A stretch of 64,000 nt of DNA. Origin: Cryptomeria japonica. Lineage: Eukaryota > Streptophyta > Pinopsida > Cupressales > Cupressaceae. The stretch lies in assembly GCF_030272615.1 (NCBI RefSeq), contig NC_081406.1, positions 480,410,900-480,474,899 on the forward strand, read 5' to 3'. Positions 20,361 through 32,259 of the stretch are shown here, piece by piece. The notes under the pieces were generated by a model that saw nothing but the letters and a program-made list of their open reading frames with translations, searched no databases and was not told the DNA's origin. Position numbers and translations under genes: made by a program. How positions within the stretch are numbered: the stretch's first letter is position 1; each line of letters starts with the position of its first letter.

Positions 20361-23067
20361 AAAATCTATCATTGGTTGAATCATGGGTAGGTTTAATATG
20401 GATTTTCATATTTTTAACTTGTAGGAAATTAATAAAATAAAGGGCAGCATAGCAATAGTCAAATATTTATATTTCTTCTTTTAAATCTAGGCATAAATCT
20501 ATAGTGCAAATATTAGATTTTAATTCTGCAATAAATAAGGAGAAAGTGACAGAATTAATTAAACTATATTCAACAACTACATTAGTCTAGAATCATTTAA
20601 ATTAACCTTAGAGATAGACATGTTAAATCTATTAAACCATGATTTGTATTTGGGAATAAATAATTAGGACTAATGCTTAATTTTCTCTTACTAACATGCA
20701 AGCTTTCTACTTTACTCATTTCCATTATTTCAATATGCATAAGGAGATAAAATGAACTTTTATTTTCAAAATACCATGTATACAACCAACATTATTTCAA
20801 GAACAATACATAACTTAAACCCAACATAAATATTTCATTTTGCAACAAAATAATACTTAATAAAAATAATGCATTTCTTTAAAGTGTATTTAAAATACAA
20901 TATAGCCAACAATACAAATGGGTGAAATACCCAACTAGTCTCTCATTTCTATTAAATTAGGACTTTAAATAAAATGAATGCATTTCTTTCTCAAAATAAA
21001 TATAACATATAGTTCTTCCTTTATATTGCTGCAACTAAAATATGGTATTCCATTCCTTAATCTTTTTCTGCAAATCAAGTAAAAACCAGCAACTCCTAGC
21101 TTGTCTTTTTCTTTTCTTTCCAAGCAACCTACAAATAAATCACAAGGCTATTACCATGGAGAGCTCACCTCCCAGCCTAGGCTTACTAGAATCCACTGTC
21201 GAGCTTGGAGAACCAAGCCCTAGACAGGTTACACACATGCAAACACAACAAGCAAGGGAAAAACACACAACAACACTTTCCCAACCAAGGCTACACTTCA
21301 TCACAAAATGTGATGTTTTTACATGGGTGGAAGTGGACCAAATACCCTGAGGAGACTACAAGAATGGTAGATCACAAAGCCATCTCATGGCAAACAAAGA
21401 TATATCATAAGTACATTAACCCCACATCCTTATGCCCCCCAAGGTATCCATGTCATACTTTCTCTACTTATGACCCCCAAATGCATACACAAGGCTATGC
21501 AGCAAGGGTCACATATACAACCCTTGAGATCACTCTCATAAAGAGAGCCTCTCACTCAATGGCTATCAAACTCCTTCCACCCTCAAGGCCATCCTACTCT
21601 CCCAAGAGTAGGAGGCCTTGGTTACTCCCAAATCACAAGAAAATGCATAAAAGAAATAACAGATAGGTCACATAATAATTTCACAAAGGAAAATACAAGA
21701 AAACAACTTATACATACAAACAATCTTTCCAACATAAACATGCAACATGAAAGGGAGAATATGAATCCAACCTTCAATCTGCCCAAAGGTTTGCTAGAAC
21801 TAGTTTGAGGATGAGCAACCCAATTCCACAATCCTTTCTTCTACACTTAGCCAAATTTCTATCCCAAAACTATTCTTTTCAAAATTGAATGATCTCCAAA
21901 AATGGAGAGTGGGTGATTACCCACAAAATCTCTAATCCTTGCCTAAAAAGGCCTCAGTGAGAGTTCTCACAGGTTACTAAAACTGAAAAAGGAAAAAGTA
22001 AGAGAAAGTGGGGAAAAAGATCTCACATCAAAAAGGAAGGTTATCTAGCCTAGATGGAACCTTCTAAATTGAATTTTCGCTCACCTTAGGAAAATCACTT
22101 TTTGAGGTGACTAAACAGTCACATGGGAGTAGTCACATGCCTAAAATTACTCCTAACCCATAGGTATACCTTATGGACTTTAGTAAAAACCTTTAAACTA
22201 CCCCTAGGAGTCCATTTGACCCCTTAGAAACCCATCTAAAGTTAACTTTCGGGTCAAACTTGAGTTGACCACTCCAAAGACTCTCTACCCAAGGAAAATT
22301 TGAGACCACATTTAAATATTAGAAAGGGATTTGGTTAAAACAACTCCCTCCAAGAGACAAGTTAAAATCAATGACACTAATCAGCACATGTGTCAAGTGA
22401 CACAATAAAATACATTACAAAATTACACATGAATTTTGTCTCTTGTTGGATTTAAATAAATCAATAAATAAAATTTAACACACATGCATCATTTACTATT
22501 ACAAATAAAATACAATACATACGGGATGTTGTCTCTCCAAATAGACAACCCCTGGTTCTACGAACGTACATAGGTCTAGGTTTGGTTCTCCATAATGTTT
22601 CCATGGTCACATGGATAATTTTCCTGCACAACTCAATTACACATTAGTAATTCCAGTTAAACTCACATAATATTAAACACATGAATAAGAATACACATCA
22701 AACACTCTACATATAATTGACATTAAACAAATCAATATATCTTATATCCAAATAAATCCACATAAGTAATTATCATAATCCTCATAATTTTGATCCATAC
22801 ATAAAACATGCATCCTATTTCTATCATCATAGTAAAGTCCTACAAATCCAATAATGACATACATCATCTCAAATTTATCCTATTTTAGAATCATATAGAG
22901 TTCCATATCTATAATGCATAGAAATGAAGCATCAATATATATCAATGTTATCCAAATCATGGAATCATATAAGTTCTAAATCCATAATGCATAAAAATAA
23001 AGCATCCATAATAGTCTCAACATGAAAATCACTAAAATGCTAGGATGATTCAGGGTAGGGCCTCACA

Positions 23068-24769
23068 CTTTGGTAGTATCGGAAAATTCTACAGTAACTG
23101 AAGAACAAGGAAAAGGAACAGAGAGTCAGAGGACTCCTAGGTATGTGAGATTGAATCATTCAAAAGATCTGATCATTGGGGACAAAAGCAATGGAGTGAT
23201 GACAAGAAGAAGACTGACAACTAATAAGGTATGTTTAATTTCACAAGTTGAACTGGTATCAGTAATTGAGGCATATAAAGATGAATATTGGTTGAAAGCT
23301 ATGGAAGAAGAATTAGATCAGATTGAGAAAAATAACACATGGACTTTGGTTCCTTGACCTAAAAATAAGAATGTTATTGGAACTAAATGGGTTTTTAGGA
23401 ATAAATTGAATGAGGATGGTCAAGTTATAAGGAATAAGGCTAGATTGGTTTGTAAAGGATATTCTCAGAAGGAAGCAATTTATTATGGAGAGACATTTAG
23501 ATGTGTAGCTAGGATTGAAGTTGTAAGATTATTTCTTGCCTATGTTGCCCATAAAAACTACAAGGTTTATCAGATGGATGTTAAGTGTGCATTTTTGAAT
23601 GGGGATCTTGATGAGGAAGTTTATATTGAGCAACTTGATGGTTTTTCACTATCAGATGATACAAACATGGTTTGCAGGTTATGGAAAGCTTTATATTGAT
23701 TGAAACAAGTGCCCAAAGATTGGTATGCAAGGTTGGATAAATATCTTTTGAAGCTTGGTTTTACTAAGGGTAATGCTGACAGTAATTTATATTATAAAAT
23801 TATTGATGATGATATACTGATTATTGAAGTATTTGATGATAATTTTTTTGGAGGTGAAGATAAGTTGTGTAAGGAATTTTCTAACAATATGAAGAATGAA
23901 TTTAAAATGTCTATGATTGGGGAAATGAAATTTTTCTAAGGTTTACAGATTACTCAGACTGATAAAGGTATTTTCATCTATCAAACTAAGTATGCCAGGG
24001 AAGTGTTGAAGAAATTTGGTATGGGAGATTCTAAACCGGTAAGTACTCCTTTGGTTACAAGTGAGAAATTGACAAGAAAAGATGTTTTTGCACTAGTAAA
24101 TCCTACTAGATACAAATCTATGATTGAAGGTCTATTTTATTTTACTCAAACTAGGCTTGATATAATGAATGTTGTTTGTATTGTATCAATATTTCAAAGG
24201 GATCCTAAAGAAAATCATGAGAGTGTGGTGAAAACATTTTTAGATACTTGCAAGGTACATCAAAATATTGTTTGTGGTACCCTAAGGATGATGACTTTAC
24301 TTTATGTGCATATATAGATGTTGATTGGGCTAGAGAATTTAATGACCGGAAAAATACTTCTGGTGGAGCTTTCTTTCTTGGAAAGAAGTTGGTTTTATGG
24401 ATCAACAAGAAACAATCATGTAATTCTTTATCTACTGCTGAAGCTGAGTATGTTGTTGCTGCTACTAACTGTACACAAGTTTTATGGATGAAGCAAATGC
24501 TGAAGGATATAAAGGTGAATTGTGATGCACCGGTAATTATTCACTGTGATAACTCTGCTACTATTGATATATCAAAGAATCCAATATTTCACTCTAAGAC
24601 AAAATACATATCTATCAAGTATATCTGTTTGAAGGAAAAGGTGAAAGAAAATGAAGTGAGATTGGTTTATGTGAACACTAAAGAGCAGATTGCAGATATT
24701 TTCACTAAACATTTTCCTAAAGAATCATTTGAGTACACGAGAGACAGATTAGGGGTTTTTGCCTGGTAG
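23068..24769 (+). pseudogene. pol: Reverse transcriptase and RNase H of element B
   Basis: The RT copies element RNA into DNA. The frame opens in phase with the integrase part left of G. Motifs are [47 protein letters not shown] (first catalytic Asp) and, at the usual YVDD box, VFDD. RNase H follows with YIDVDWA, STAEAEYVVAA and CDNSATIDISKNP, ending IADIFTKHFPKESFEYTRDRLG, the usual copia C-terminus. Stops occur at 23357, 23697 and 23937, and a frameshift near 24240 separates RT from RNase H. Confidence 0.93.
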
Positions 24770-25196
24770 AGACTTGATTGATGTGATTTGGCATCAGTCT
24801 GGTATGCATTATCAAAGATATTTTTCATTCTCACACTGATGTAGGGATGCTACTACTTAGAGGGAGTAGTCAACTTTGTGACTCAGTGGTTTATGTTTTT
24901 GCTTTGATATTTTTGTTAGATTTCTGGCATTGATGTTAAAGGGGGAGAGATATTGATGTGAAAAAGAAACTTAAGGTGTTGGTTGTATACATCAGCGAGA
25001 GAGATATATGTATATTTTAGATCTTTACAAAGATACTATTCACAGGGGCAGTTTGGTCCTTGTTTCATAATTTCATTGCTATATCTTTATGTGGGAGATT
25101 GTTGGCTATCTTCCATTGGGGGAGATTTGTTTGGAATTTATTGGTACTTAGATGTTTTTCACATCTAGTGTTGCCATCAATGCCAAAGGGAGAGAT
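24770..25196 (+). other. 3' untranslated region and polypurine tract of element B
   Basis: No coding frame. AGAGGGAGTAG and AAAGGGGGAGAGAT (24937-24951) are decayed polypurine-like words, and CAAAGGGAGAGAT at 25184-25196 abuts the 3' LTR. Confidence 0.8.
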
Positions 25197-26438
25197 TGTT
25201 GGCCATTTGGAGGAATTAATTATGTGTTGTATTGATATTTTTTCATTGATGCCAACACAAGCTATTTGGATGCTTTACCGACACCCTTCTAGTCCTGGTA
25301 GGTTAAGCTGTTTTTGGTTGGTTTGGATCTGACATGATCCGGTAGGCTCCAATATGATTCAGTTATGGAATTGGCTTATTCATGATACTCATGATCATAT
25401 TCAGTCATCTCATTTTGGTCTGGTGATCGGATGCTATCCTGTTTGCTTGGAAGCTTGGCTTCTAGTTCCGATGAGGGTTCCACCGGTAGAGCTTTTAATG
25501 AAGATATTTGATGAATTGCATAAGTGGTGTTGGTGAAACTTCTGGTGGAGTTTCAAGATGCTATTGGTGTTCATGTTCAAGACTTGGTTGATGGACATCA
25601 TTATTGTAGCATGTGGACCTATATTGGGTCTTGTTTGATCTAGGTTATGGACCAACTTAATGTAACGTGTGGATTGGACCTCTCGATGTGTTTCCAGGAT
25701 GTCTTATGTATTGGATATTATTTGTTTGGTCTAAGGCCGACATGTTTTGTAATTACATAATTGGTTTATTATCTGGTGGTTGAGTTGATTGTTTATGGTC
25801 GAGGGTTTGTATATATAGATGTAAGATCTTATTGTAGATCATATGGTAGATATCATGGTCAGGGATATGGATATGTAATGTGCAAACAATGTAATATCAT
25901 TTAGGAAGAGGATTTAGTCAATCATTGGAGATCGAATTGGGTTGATGTAAGAGGATTTTGTCCTTTGGTATAGAGCTTAATCAGAACTATACTCAGGCAT
26001 AGGAGATGCTATCTTTGCAGTTCAAACACTTCTCCGGATTGTAGTATGGATTTATATGTAGTCAATGAGACTCCTTTTATGATGAGCAGTGCGCTCTAGG
26101 TTGTTGGACTTCCTGCAAGTGTAGGCCCCTCAATTTTAATTCACGTACTTACTGCAAAACTATTATCTAACTGTGGGTAGGCTTCCCACCATGGTTTTTC
26201 CCTTTACCGGGTTTTCCACATATAAATCTTGGTGTCATGTGGATGGTATTTATTCTATGATTATTGTTTATACTTAACTGGTTTAACTGCTATTCTAGTA
26301 TTTGGTTTAAGCATTCTAGTATTAATGTTTTGGGTTCCGCTATTAAAGTTTTAATTGCTAAATATTCTAGTAATCTGTGACAACTAATTCACCCCCCCCC
26401 CCTCTCAGTTGTTTTCTGGTTATTTGAATTGTATAACA
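25197..26438 (+). repeat. 3' LTR of element B
   Basis: It starts TGTTGGCC and ends GTATAACA, followed by ATAAT. Numerous substitutions distinguish it from the 5' LTR. Confidence 0.93.
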
Positions 26439-27403
26439 ATAATCTCCCATTAGATTATGAAACTACTATAAGGGCAGAAAATTGCTTAATACAGGCAGGA
26501 AAGTTGTCTCCTAGGCCTCCAATGCCCTTATTTTTGGAGGATCCTACCAAACAACCTGTTTTAGCTCCTATCCCAGTGGCTTCCACAAGCCATTTTCTTA
26601 CACTTGCACCCTCTTCCTTATCTTTTGAAATTAAGGAACTGTAGGCCTCTATTGAGACATCGATGCAGAAGATGATCAGTCCATTACAACAACAACTGTA
26701 GGGACATGGAAATGAATTGGTCTCAATCAAGAAACAATTACCACAGGCTAACAAAAGGCCTTATTAGTCACAAAACCATAATTATCGACAACTGAGATCA
26801 AATTTTCAAGGGCATAACCAATGGAGCAATGCTAGGCCTTTGAACATTTTGAATCCCACAGTTGCAAGATCCTCAAAGGCTATAGTGTCGGTTTAGAACA
26901 ATCTTTCTCAAGAACAAGATTGGTGTGTTCCATGCAATCAACCCCATAATCAGGCCTCATGTTAGAATGGTGAGTTTTCTCAGGCCCTAGTAGCACAAGA
27001 GGAGCCAACAACATTAAGGAAATAACAAATCCCTAACTATCTCATTCATACATAGGGAGATATAACTTTTATGAATTGGCAGGAGGCTGATTTTTGTAGA
27101 ATGAATCGGACATGAGGGGATAGTGTGGCCAACAACACAAGATCAAAAAGGAGGGCCATAGATCCTAGTGACAATTCTACAACAATAGCTCAGACTCCAT
27201 ATGTAAATCAAGCTTCACAACCAATTTTTCAATCTTCAATGCCAAATTCATTTGATAAGGAGACTGTTGTAAACAAAGAGCATGACTTGACATAAAATGT
27301 CAAGGAGAGAGAGACACCTAAGGCTCTTATAATATGAAAACCAAACCTTGCTGTTGAAAAAGTCCCTGCTAAGGCTGTCATCCCCTTTAATATTGTTGAA
27401 CAA
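26439..27403 (+). pseudogene. gag: Gag of element F, C-terminal part
   Basis: After the right ATAAT copy the frame resumes with LPLDYETTIRAENCLIQAGK. A Pro-rich segment follows, then a Gln/Asn-rich basic region and a knuckle-like WCVPCNQPHNQASC near 26920-26965. In-frame stops are frequent and mostly TAG (for example 26641-26643, 26698-26700, 26764-26766, 26893-26895), all in one phase. Confidence 0.82.
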
Positions 27404-28237
27404 ATGAAGAGGTCCAACCTCAATGTATCTATGTGGGATGATCTTGCTATCCCATCTCAAAGAGACCTAGTTCAGGAGGCCCTAAAGGGGATGGATGTTG
27501 CAGAAGGTACCAGTTATCATTGCAGTTCTTCAACTTCCACAAGCTTGGTGCAACCTTTGGAGGTAGAGAGTTCAAAGAAAATCAATAATCCTCCCCCTTT
27601 TTATTTGTCATTAATCATAGGAGATAAGTGTGTTCATAATTGCATGATAGATAGTGGAGCTAGTAGTTCAGTTATGTCTAAGGGGATAGCTGGTCGCCTA
27701 GGTATCAAGTATGAACCTATAACAAGAGGGGTGGTGTAGCTTGATGGCACATCAATTTAGACTATGGGAGTCATTAAAGATTTAAATGTAACCTTGCATG
27801 CCTACCTGGGTTGTAGTGTGTTACAAGATATCTTAGTGATTGAACTCCCTTCTTATTTTGCTATTTGTCTATCTAGGGATTTCACTGCCAAGATAGGTGC
27901 CTACCTATCTTTTGATTGGTCTCACATGTTGTTTAGGACAAGATATGGTACCAAAGTAACTATTAGGACTTAACCTAGTTCCAATAATCATATAGAACCC
28001 TATACCCCAAGTCCCATCAACATGAATTGTACTCTCCATGAGGAGAAAGAAGAAATTTTAGTAAGAGAGCCTACAACTCTATTGGATGAGGTTCTTGATT
28101 GCCTACTTTATGAGTGGGAAAATGCATTTCAATTTGATCTCATTGATGATGTCAATAATATCAGCTTGAGCACATATTGTATACATAAGCAAGACACCCC
28201 CATTCCCAATATCTCAAAGGAAGACAATGATATGTAG
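27404..28237 (+). pseudogene. pol: Aspartic protease of element F
   Basis: HNCMIDSGASSSVMSKGIAGRLG holds the retropepsin D-S-G triplet at about 27646-27660. The second half includes VLQDILVIELPSYFAICLSRDF. The phase is that of gag. Stops lie at 27737-27739, near 27758, 27971-27973 and 28235-28237. A linker of about 85 codons leads to the RNase H-like domain. Confidence 0.85.
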
Positions 28238-28690
28238 GGGATATGGGACATGATCTTTGATGGTTCAAGGAACAAGAATGGTTTAGGGGCCGATGTATTT
28301 CTGACCTCCCCCAAGGGGGGGAATATTACTTTTCTTTAAGACTTTATTTTAGTTGCAGTAACAATGTAGCTGAGTATGAAGCCCTGATTTTGGGTCTCTA
28401 AATGGAACAAAAGATAGGGATCAAATCCTTAAAAGTGCATGGAGACAACAAGTTGGTTGTAAATCAGATTACAGCTCAAAAAACCACCAAGAACAACCTT
28501 ATGAAGTTTTACAAGCATAGAGCATGGGACCTATTTGATGGATTTTAAGCCTTCAATATTTCTATTATCCCTAGAAATCAGAATAAACATGCTGACTGAT
28601 TAGCAGCAATTGGTGCCCAACATGACATTCCATATCATGTTGCAATTGAGAAAGAACAACATATCAGACTTGTGGTGAGACCTGTAGTGC
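28238..28690 (+). pseudogene. RNase H-like domain upstream of RT (element F)
   Basis: The segment carries all four landmarks of an RNase H fold: MIFDGSRNKNGLGADVFL (first Asp), NNVAEYEALILGL (Glu), VHGDNKLVVNQI (Asp) and IPRNQNKHAD (His/Asn-Ala-Asp). The AEYEAL and GDNKLVV wording resembles the second, archaeal-type RNase H known in plant Tat-lineage gypsy elements. It sits between protease and RT, while a separate RNase H follows RT at about 29980-30410. A frameshift near 28333 and TAG/TGA stops inactivate it. Confidence 0.8.
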
Positions 28691-28737
28691 CTGATAACCA
28701 AGTAAATTGGTAGGTCTTTGAATCTGATCAACAAATT

Positions 28738-29743
28738 GTGAACTTCTTGCAAGATGAAGTAGAGTTATCCCATAGGAAGCAAGGCATGCTAGAGGACCAA
28801 TATGGAGATCAAATCATGCAACTTGACAATAACAAGCTACCCAAGGGGCTGATCACCTTGGAGGAGATCTTCAACTGTGATGATCAAATGAAAGGGAAAG
28901 TAATGAACCTAGCCGCGAAGAAAGGAGACTACAAATCAATAGCCATGGTAGAAGGAAAAGCTCTCAATTTGTTGAAGGTATGTTCCCAATTAGATCAAAA
29001 TACTTTTGTAAATCTCTATCAAGAGTATAGTGATATTTTTTCTTTTACATATGAGGATCTAAAAGGTTTTGATCCTAGTTTAGCTCAGCATACCATAGAG
29101 TTAGATCTCAATGCTAAACCAATTAGACAAAATAAAAGGCCCGTAAATCCCAAAACTAAGCCTTTGATGAGGAGAGAGCTATCCAAGCTTATAGATTCTA
29201 ACATTATTTTTCCAATCAAGCATTCCTCTTGGGTAGCCAATCTTGTTCCAGTTAGGAAGAAAAATGAGAAATAGACTGTGTGTGGACTTTAGGGACCTCA
29301 ACAGAGTCTCCCTTAAGGATCATTACCCCCTCCCTTGCATGGAATAAATTTTAGCCAAATTTAGTGGCTCTGAAAGATTTTCATTCTTGGATGGATACTC
29401 GGGGTATAGCCAAATTTTAGTCCAAGAATCTGACCAATACAAGACTGCATTCACTACTAAATGGGGCTCTTATGCCTACTGTAAGGTGCCTTTTGGACTA
29501 ACCAATGCAAGTGCAAATTTTCAAAGGGCCATGGATATGAATTTTAAGGGAGTATTAGCAAAATTTGTGCTAGTATATCTTGATGATATTACTGTATACT
29601 CCAAGCATGTAGTAGATTACTTCACTCACCTTGAGCAAGTATTCAAAAGGTGTAGGGAATATGGCGTATCCTTGAATCCCAACAAATGTGTATTTTCCAC
29701 TGATTAGGACAAATTACTTGGACATATTGTATCTAAAGATGAT
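28738..29743 (+). pseudogene. pol: Reverse transcriptase of element F
   Basis: 28738-29274 encodes the pre-RT region, with HTIELDLNAKPIRQNKRPVN and WVANLVPVRKKN. After a frameshift near 29270 come CVDFRDLNRVSLKDHYPLP, FSFLDGYSGYSQI (catalytic Asp), TTKWGSYAYCKVPFGLTNA and VYLDDITVYS (YxDD box equivalent, LDD intact). A TAG lies at 29705-29707. The order and wording are those of plant Ty3/gypsy RT. Confidence 0.92.
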
Positions 29744-30631
29744 ATGGTCATAGATCTAGAGAGAGTGGAAGCCATTGTGTCTCTTCCACTTCCACATCAC
29801 AAGAAAGGACTTCAAAGCTTCCTTGAAAGAATCAAATTTGTTGGAAGGTTTATCCCAAACCTTGTAGCTTTGGTTAAGCCTCTCACAACCATGGTAAAGA
29901 AGGATTTACCCTTCAAATGGACCACTAAAGGGAAGGAGGGCTTTGATCAGATCAAGTAGGCCATTGCTTAGGCTCCTACCTTAGTAAATCCTAACTATGA
30001 GAAGGATTTCATCTTTTATACATTGGGAGGAGATGCAAGTATATCTATTTTTCTAACACAGTTAAATCAGGATGATTTGGAGAAACCCATATCCTTTTTC
30101 AGTGAAGGCCTAAAAGAATATGAACTCAGGTACAACTATGTGGAAAAAAAAGTCATCATAGTTGTGTGAGCACTAAAAAAGTTCAAGCACATGCTCTCAA
30201 ACAACAGGATCCAACTCCTAGTTCCACATGCCAGCGTTAAGGATTTCCTTCTAAACAAGGATATAGGTGAGAAGAGAGATGGATGGATCACTAAGGTTAT
30301 GGAGTATGGCCTTGACATAAAAATTACCAGGTTAGTGAGAGGAAGAGAACTCTATGAGCAGTTCAATTCATCTTTTAAGAAAGAGTCAGAGACCTTGCTC
30401 TTGTTGTAGGAAGAAGAACTGGTTGATAATGAAAGAGATGCACAAACTGATTGGTTGTAAGTTATGTCTGCCTTCTTAAGGGATGGTAGCTATCCTTATC
30501 ACTTTGATAGAACTATGAGAAGACATCTCAGATTATGATCCAACCCTTATGCCTCAGAGGATGGCATATTATTGAAAAGTGGTCAGGATGGTGTCTTGCC
30601 GAGATTCATCTAGGGAGATTAGACCAATAGG
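29744..30631 (+). pseudogene. pol: Connection and RNase H of element F
   Basis: The frame continues in the RT phase: RVEAIVSLPLPHHKKGLQSF, then the RNase H region with FILYTLGGDASISIFLTQ, KPISFFSEGLKEYELRYNYVEK and GWITKVMEYGLDIKITRLV. This is the standard gypsy RNase H position. The first catalytic Asp position is altered (TLGGDAS). Stops are mainly TAG or TGA (29957, 29969, 30167, 30407). Confidence 0.85.
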
Positions 30632-31700
30632 TTGTTAGAAGAATTTCATAAAGGGCCCTCTGGTGGCCATTTATCAGAAAGAACTACAGCTATGAAGATC
30701 ATGAGAGAAGGATATTATTGGCCTTCTCTATTTTATGATGCTCGCAAGTGGGCCAGGAGGTGCAAGGAGTGTGCACTTTTGGCAAGAAAACAAATATTAG
30801 CAGCCCTGCCCCTTCATCCCATTTCAATTTATCATCCCTTTGCATAATGGGGGTTTGATTTCATTGGCCCCATCAAACCAATGTCAAGTGCAAGCCACAA
30901 GTGGATTTTGGCTGCCACAGACTATTTCACAAGGTGGACAAAGGCTTTTGCTTTGAAGGATGCAATTGAGAATTCAGTGGTTCAATTTCTTGAGGGGATT
31001 GCAACCAGATTTGGAGCCCCTTCCACCATCATATCAGACAATGCCAAGGCCTTTATGGGATCTCTGATCAATCTATGGGTAGTCTAACATGATTTTTTTT
31101 CTGAAAACATCATCAAATTACAATCCCCAAGGCAATAGCTTAGTTGATTCCTCCAACAAAAATCTCATTAGAATCATCAAGAGGACTCTTGAAGACAATC
31201 AAAGGTCGTGTCACCTCAAATTGGGAACAACCTTGTGGGTTGTTAGGATTACTCCCAAGAGATATTTGAGCATCTCACCTTTCATGCTAGTGTATGGAAG
31301 GGAAGAAAGGCTTTCCTTATCCCTTGAATTGCCATCCCTGGACCTAGCACATTAGTTGGAGCTCCTAGAAAATGATGCCTTATTAGTGAGGTATGCTAAA
31401 CTTACAGATCTTGAAGATGTCAGGGAGAAAGCCAGGCAAGATTTAAATGTCAATCAAGGGTAGGTAAAGAGATGTTTTGACAGGAAGGCCACTTTTAGGA
31501 CTTTTAGGGTTGGAGAGCTTGTCCTAAAGTGGGATGTTGACAAGGCAAAGCCTAGGAAACATTCCAAATTTGATGCAATATGGATTGGTCCCTATGTGAA
31601 CATAGGTCACAAGGAGGCTAATGCTTTCAATTTGGCCAGACTAAGTGGCAAAGACCTTCCCATTGTAGTGAATGGCATTCACCTTAAAGAATGTGCTTAA
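30632..31700 (+). pseudogene. pol: Integrase of element F
   Basis: The zinc-binding region reads GGHLSERTTAMKIMREGYYW followed by RRCKECALLARK. The catalytic core has Asp in WILAATDYFTRW and Asp in STIISDNAKAF. The expected Glu position reads Asp (GNSLVDSSNKN). A frameshift at 31085-31089 divides the core. The C-terminal part includes FMLVYGREERL and a GPY-like end, AIWIGPYVN, finishing near 31700. Confidence 0.88.
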
Positions 31701-31915
31701 GGAAAATTCAATTTGTATATATCTATAATTTATGTTCTTCTAATTTCCAAGAAGTGCGCATGCACAAGCTATTCTCCAGAATGAAATTTTTTTGACCTTT
31801 TACAAGGGAAAAGATTATTATTTTTCTTCAGGTTTTGACTCTGCACCCAATGGGCATCTAAGGCTACTAATCAATGTGCCAAGAAGACTTGCCATCCCCT
31901 CCAAGTCGCCAGAAA
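31701..31915 (+). other. 3' untranslated region of element F
   Basis: No frame. TCCAAGTCGCCAGAAA precedes the LTR. The purine tract here is weak, so the exact LTR start at 31916 is less certain than its end. Confidence 0.5.
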
Positions 31916-31984
31916 TGTTGGGAATTTTTGTGCCAACCTTAGCAGAGCTCTGATTTGGGATTTTACTCTGGCTAACATTTCATG

Positions 31985-32215
31985 TTAGTCAATATCGATA
32001 ACATGTCATGTTATCAGTCTCAGTTGAGTTAGTTGCTCCTTCATAGTTTTGCAGGGTCATATAACACAAGGGTTATATGGTGTGTCAATAACAGGTTGTG
32101 TTATTGACCTCATGCCTAATATGCTATATCGACAACTAATGTGTCAATAAAAAATCATGTTATCGATCAGGTCATGTTATTGACCACTGACCGGGTCATG
32201 TTATTGACCACCAAG
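31985..32215. repeat. GTCAATAACATG inverted repeats in the F LTR
   Basis: 31997-32015 has 9-bp arms GATAACATG/CATGTTATC around one base. 32084-32108 has perfect 10-bp arms GTCAATAACA/TGTTATTGAC with a 5-nt loop. Further half-sites TGTTATTGACC lie in tandem at about 32175-32212. Confidence 0.85.
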
Positions 32216-32259
32216 GCAAGCCCTAGTTGGCATCAAAGAACAACATGGAGATAGCGGTG

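Larger units (their letters stand above)
18998..23067. mobile_element. Element G: 4070-bp LTR-like insertion in B, probable very long solo LTR
   Basis: The ends are TGTCATGCCC and GGGCCTCACA, TG...CA with partly inverted termini. The flanks CTATG (18993-18997) and CTTTG (23068-23072) are a 5-bp duplication with one mismatch. Removing G and one flank keeps the pol phase of B. No internal copy of either end and no gag or pol motif is visible, so a solo LTR of unusual length is the simplest reading; a gene-less non-autonomous element is the alternative. It contains a hairpin array (19985-20156), microsatellites and AT-rich filler. The frames at 19837-20103 and 21042-21666 are not supported as genes. 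Confidence 0.7.
15178..26438 (+). mobile_element. Element B: Ty1/copia retrotransposon, split by G
   Basis: LTRs 15178-16425 and 25197-26438 flank a primer site, gag, protease, integrase, RT and RNase H in copia order. A 4.07-kb insertion (G) separates integrase from RT. The flanking ATAAT duplication is perfect. Without G the element would be about 7.2 kb. The genes have several stops and frameshifts, so it is inactive. Confidence 0.95.

Noticed and set aside
21042-21666. Overlapping frames of 102 and 153 codons in element G
   Set aside because: No domain, no codon bias, and they lie inside an LTR-like insertion.
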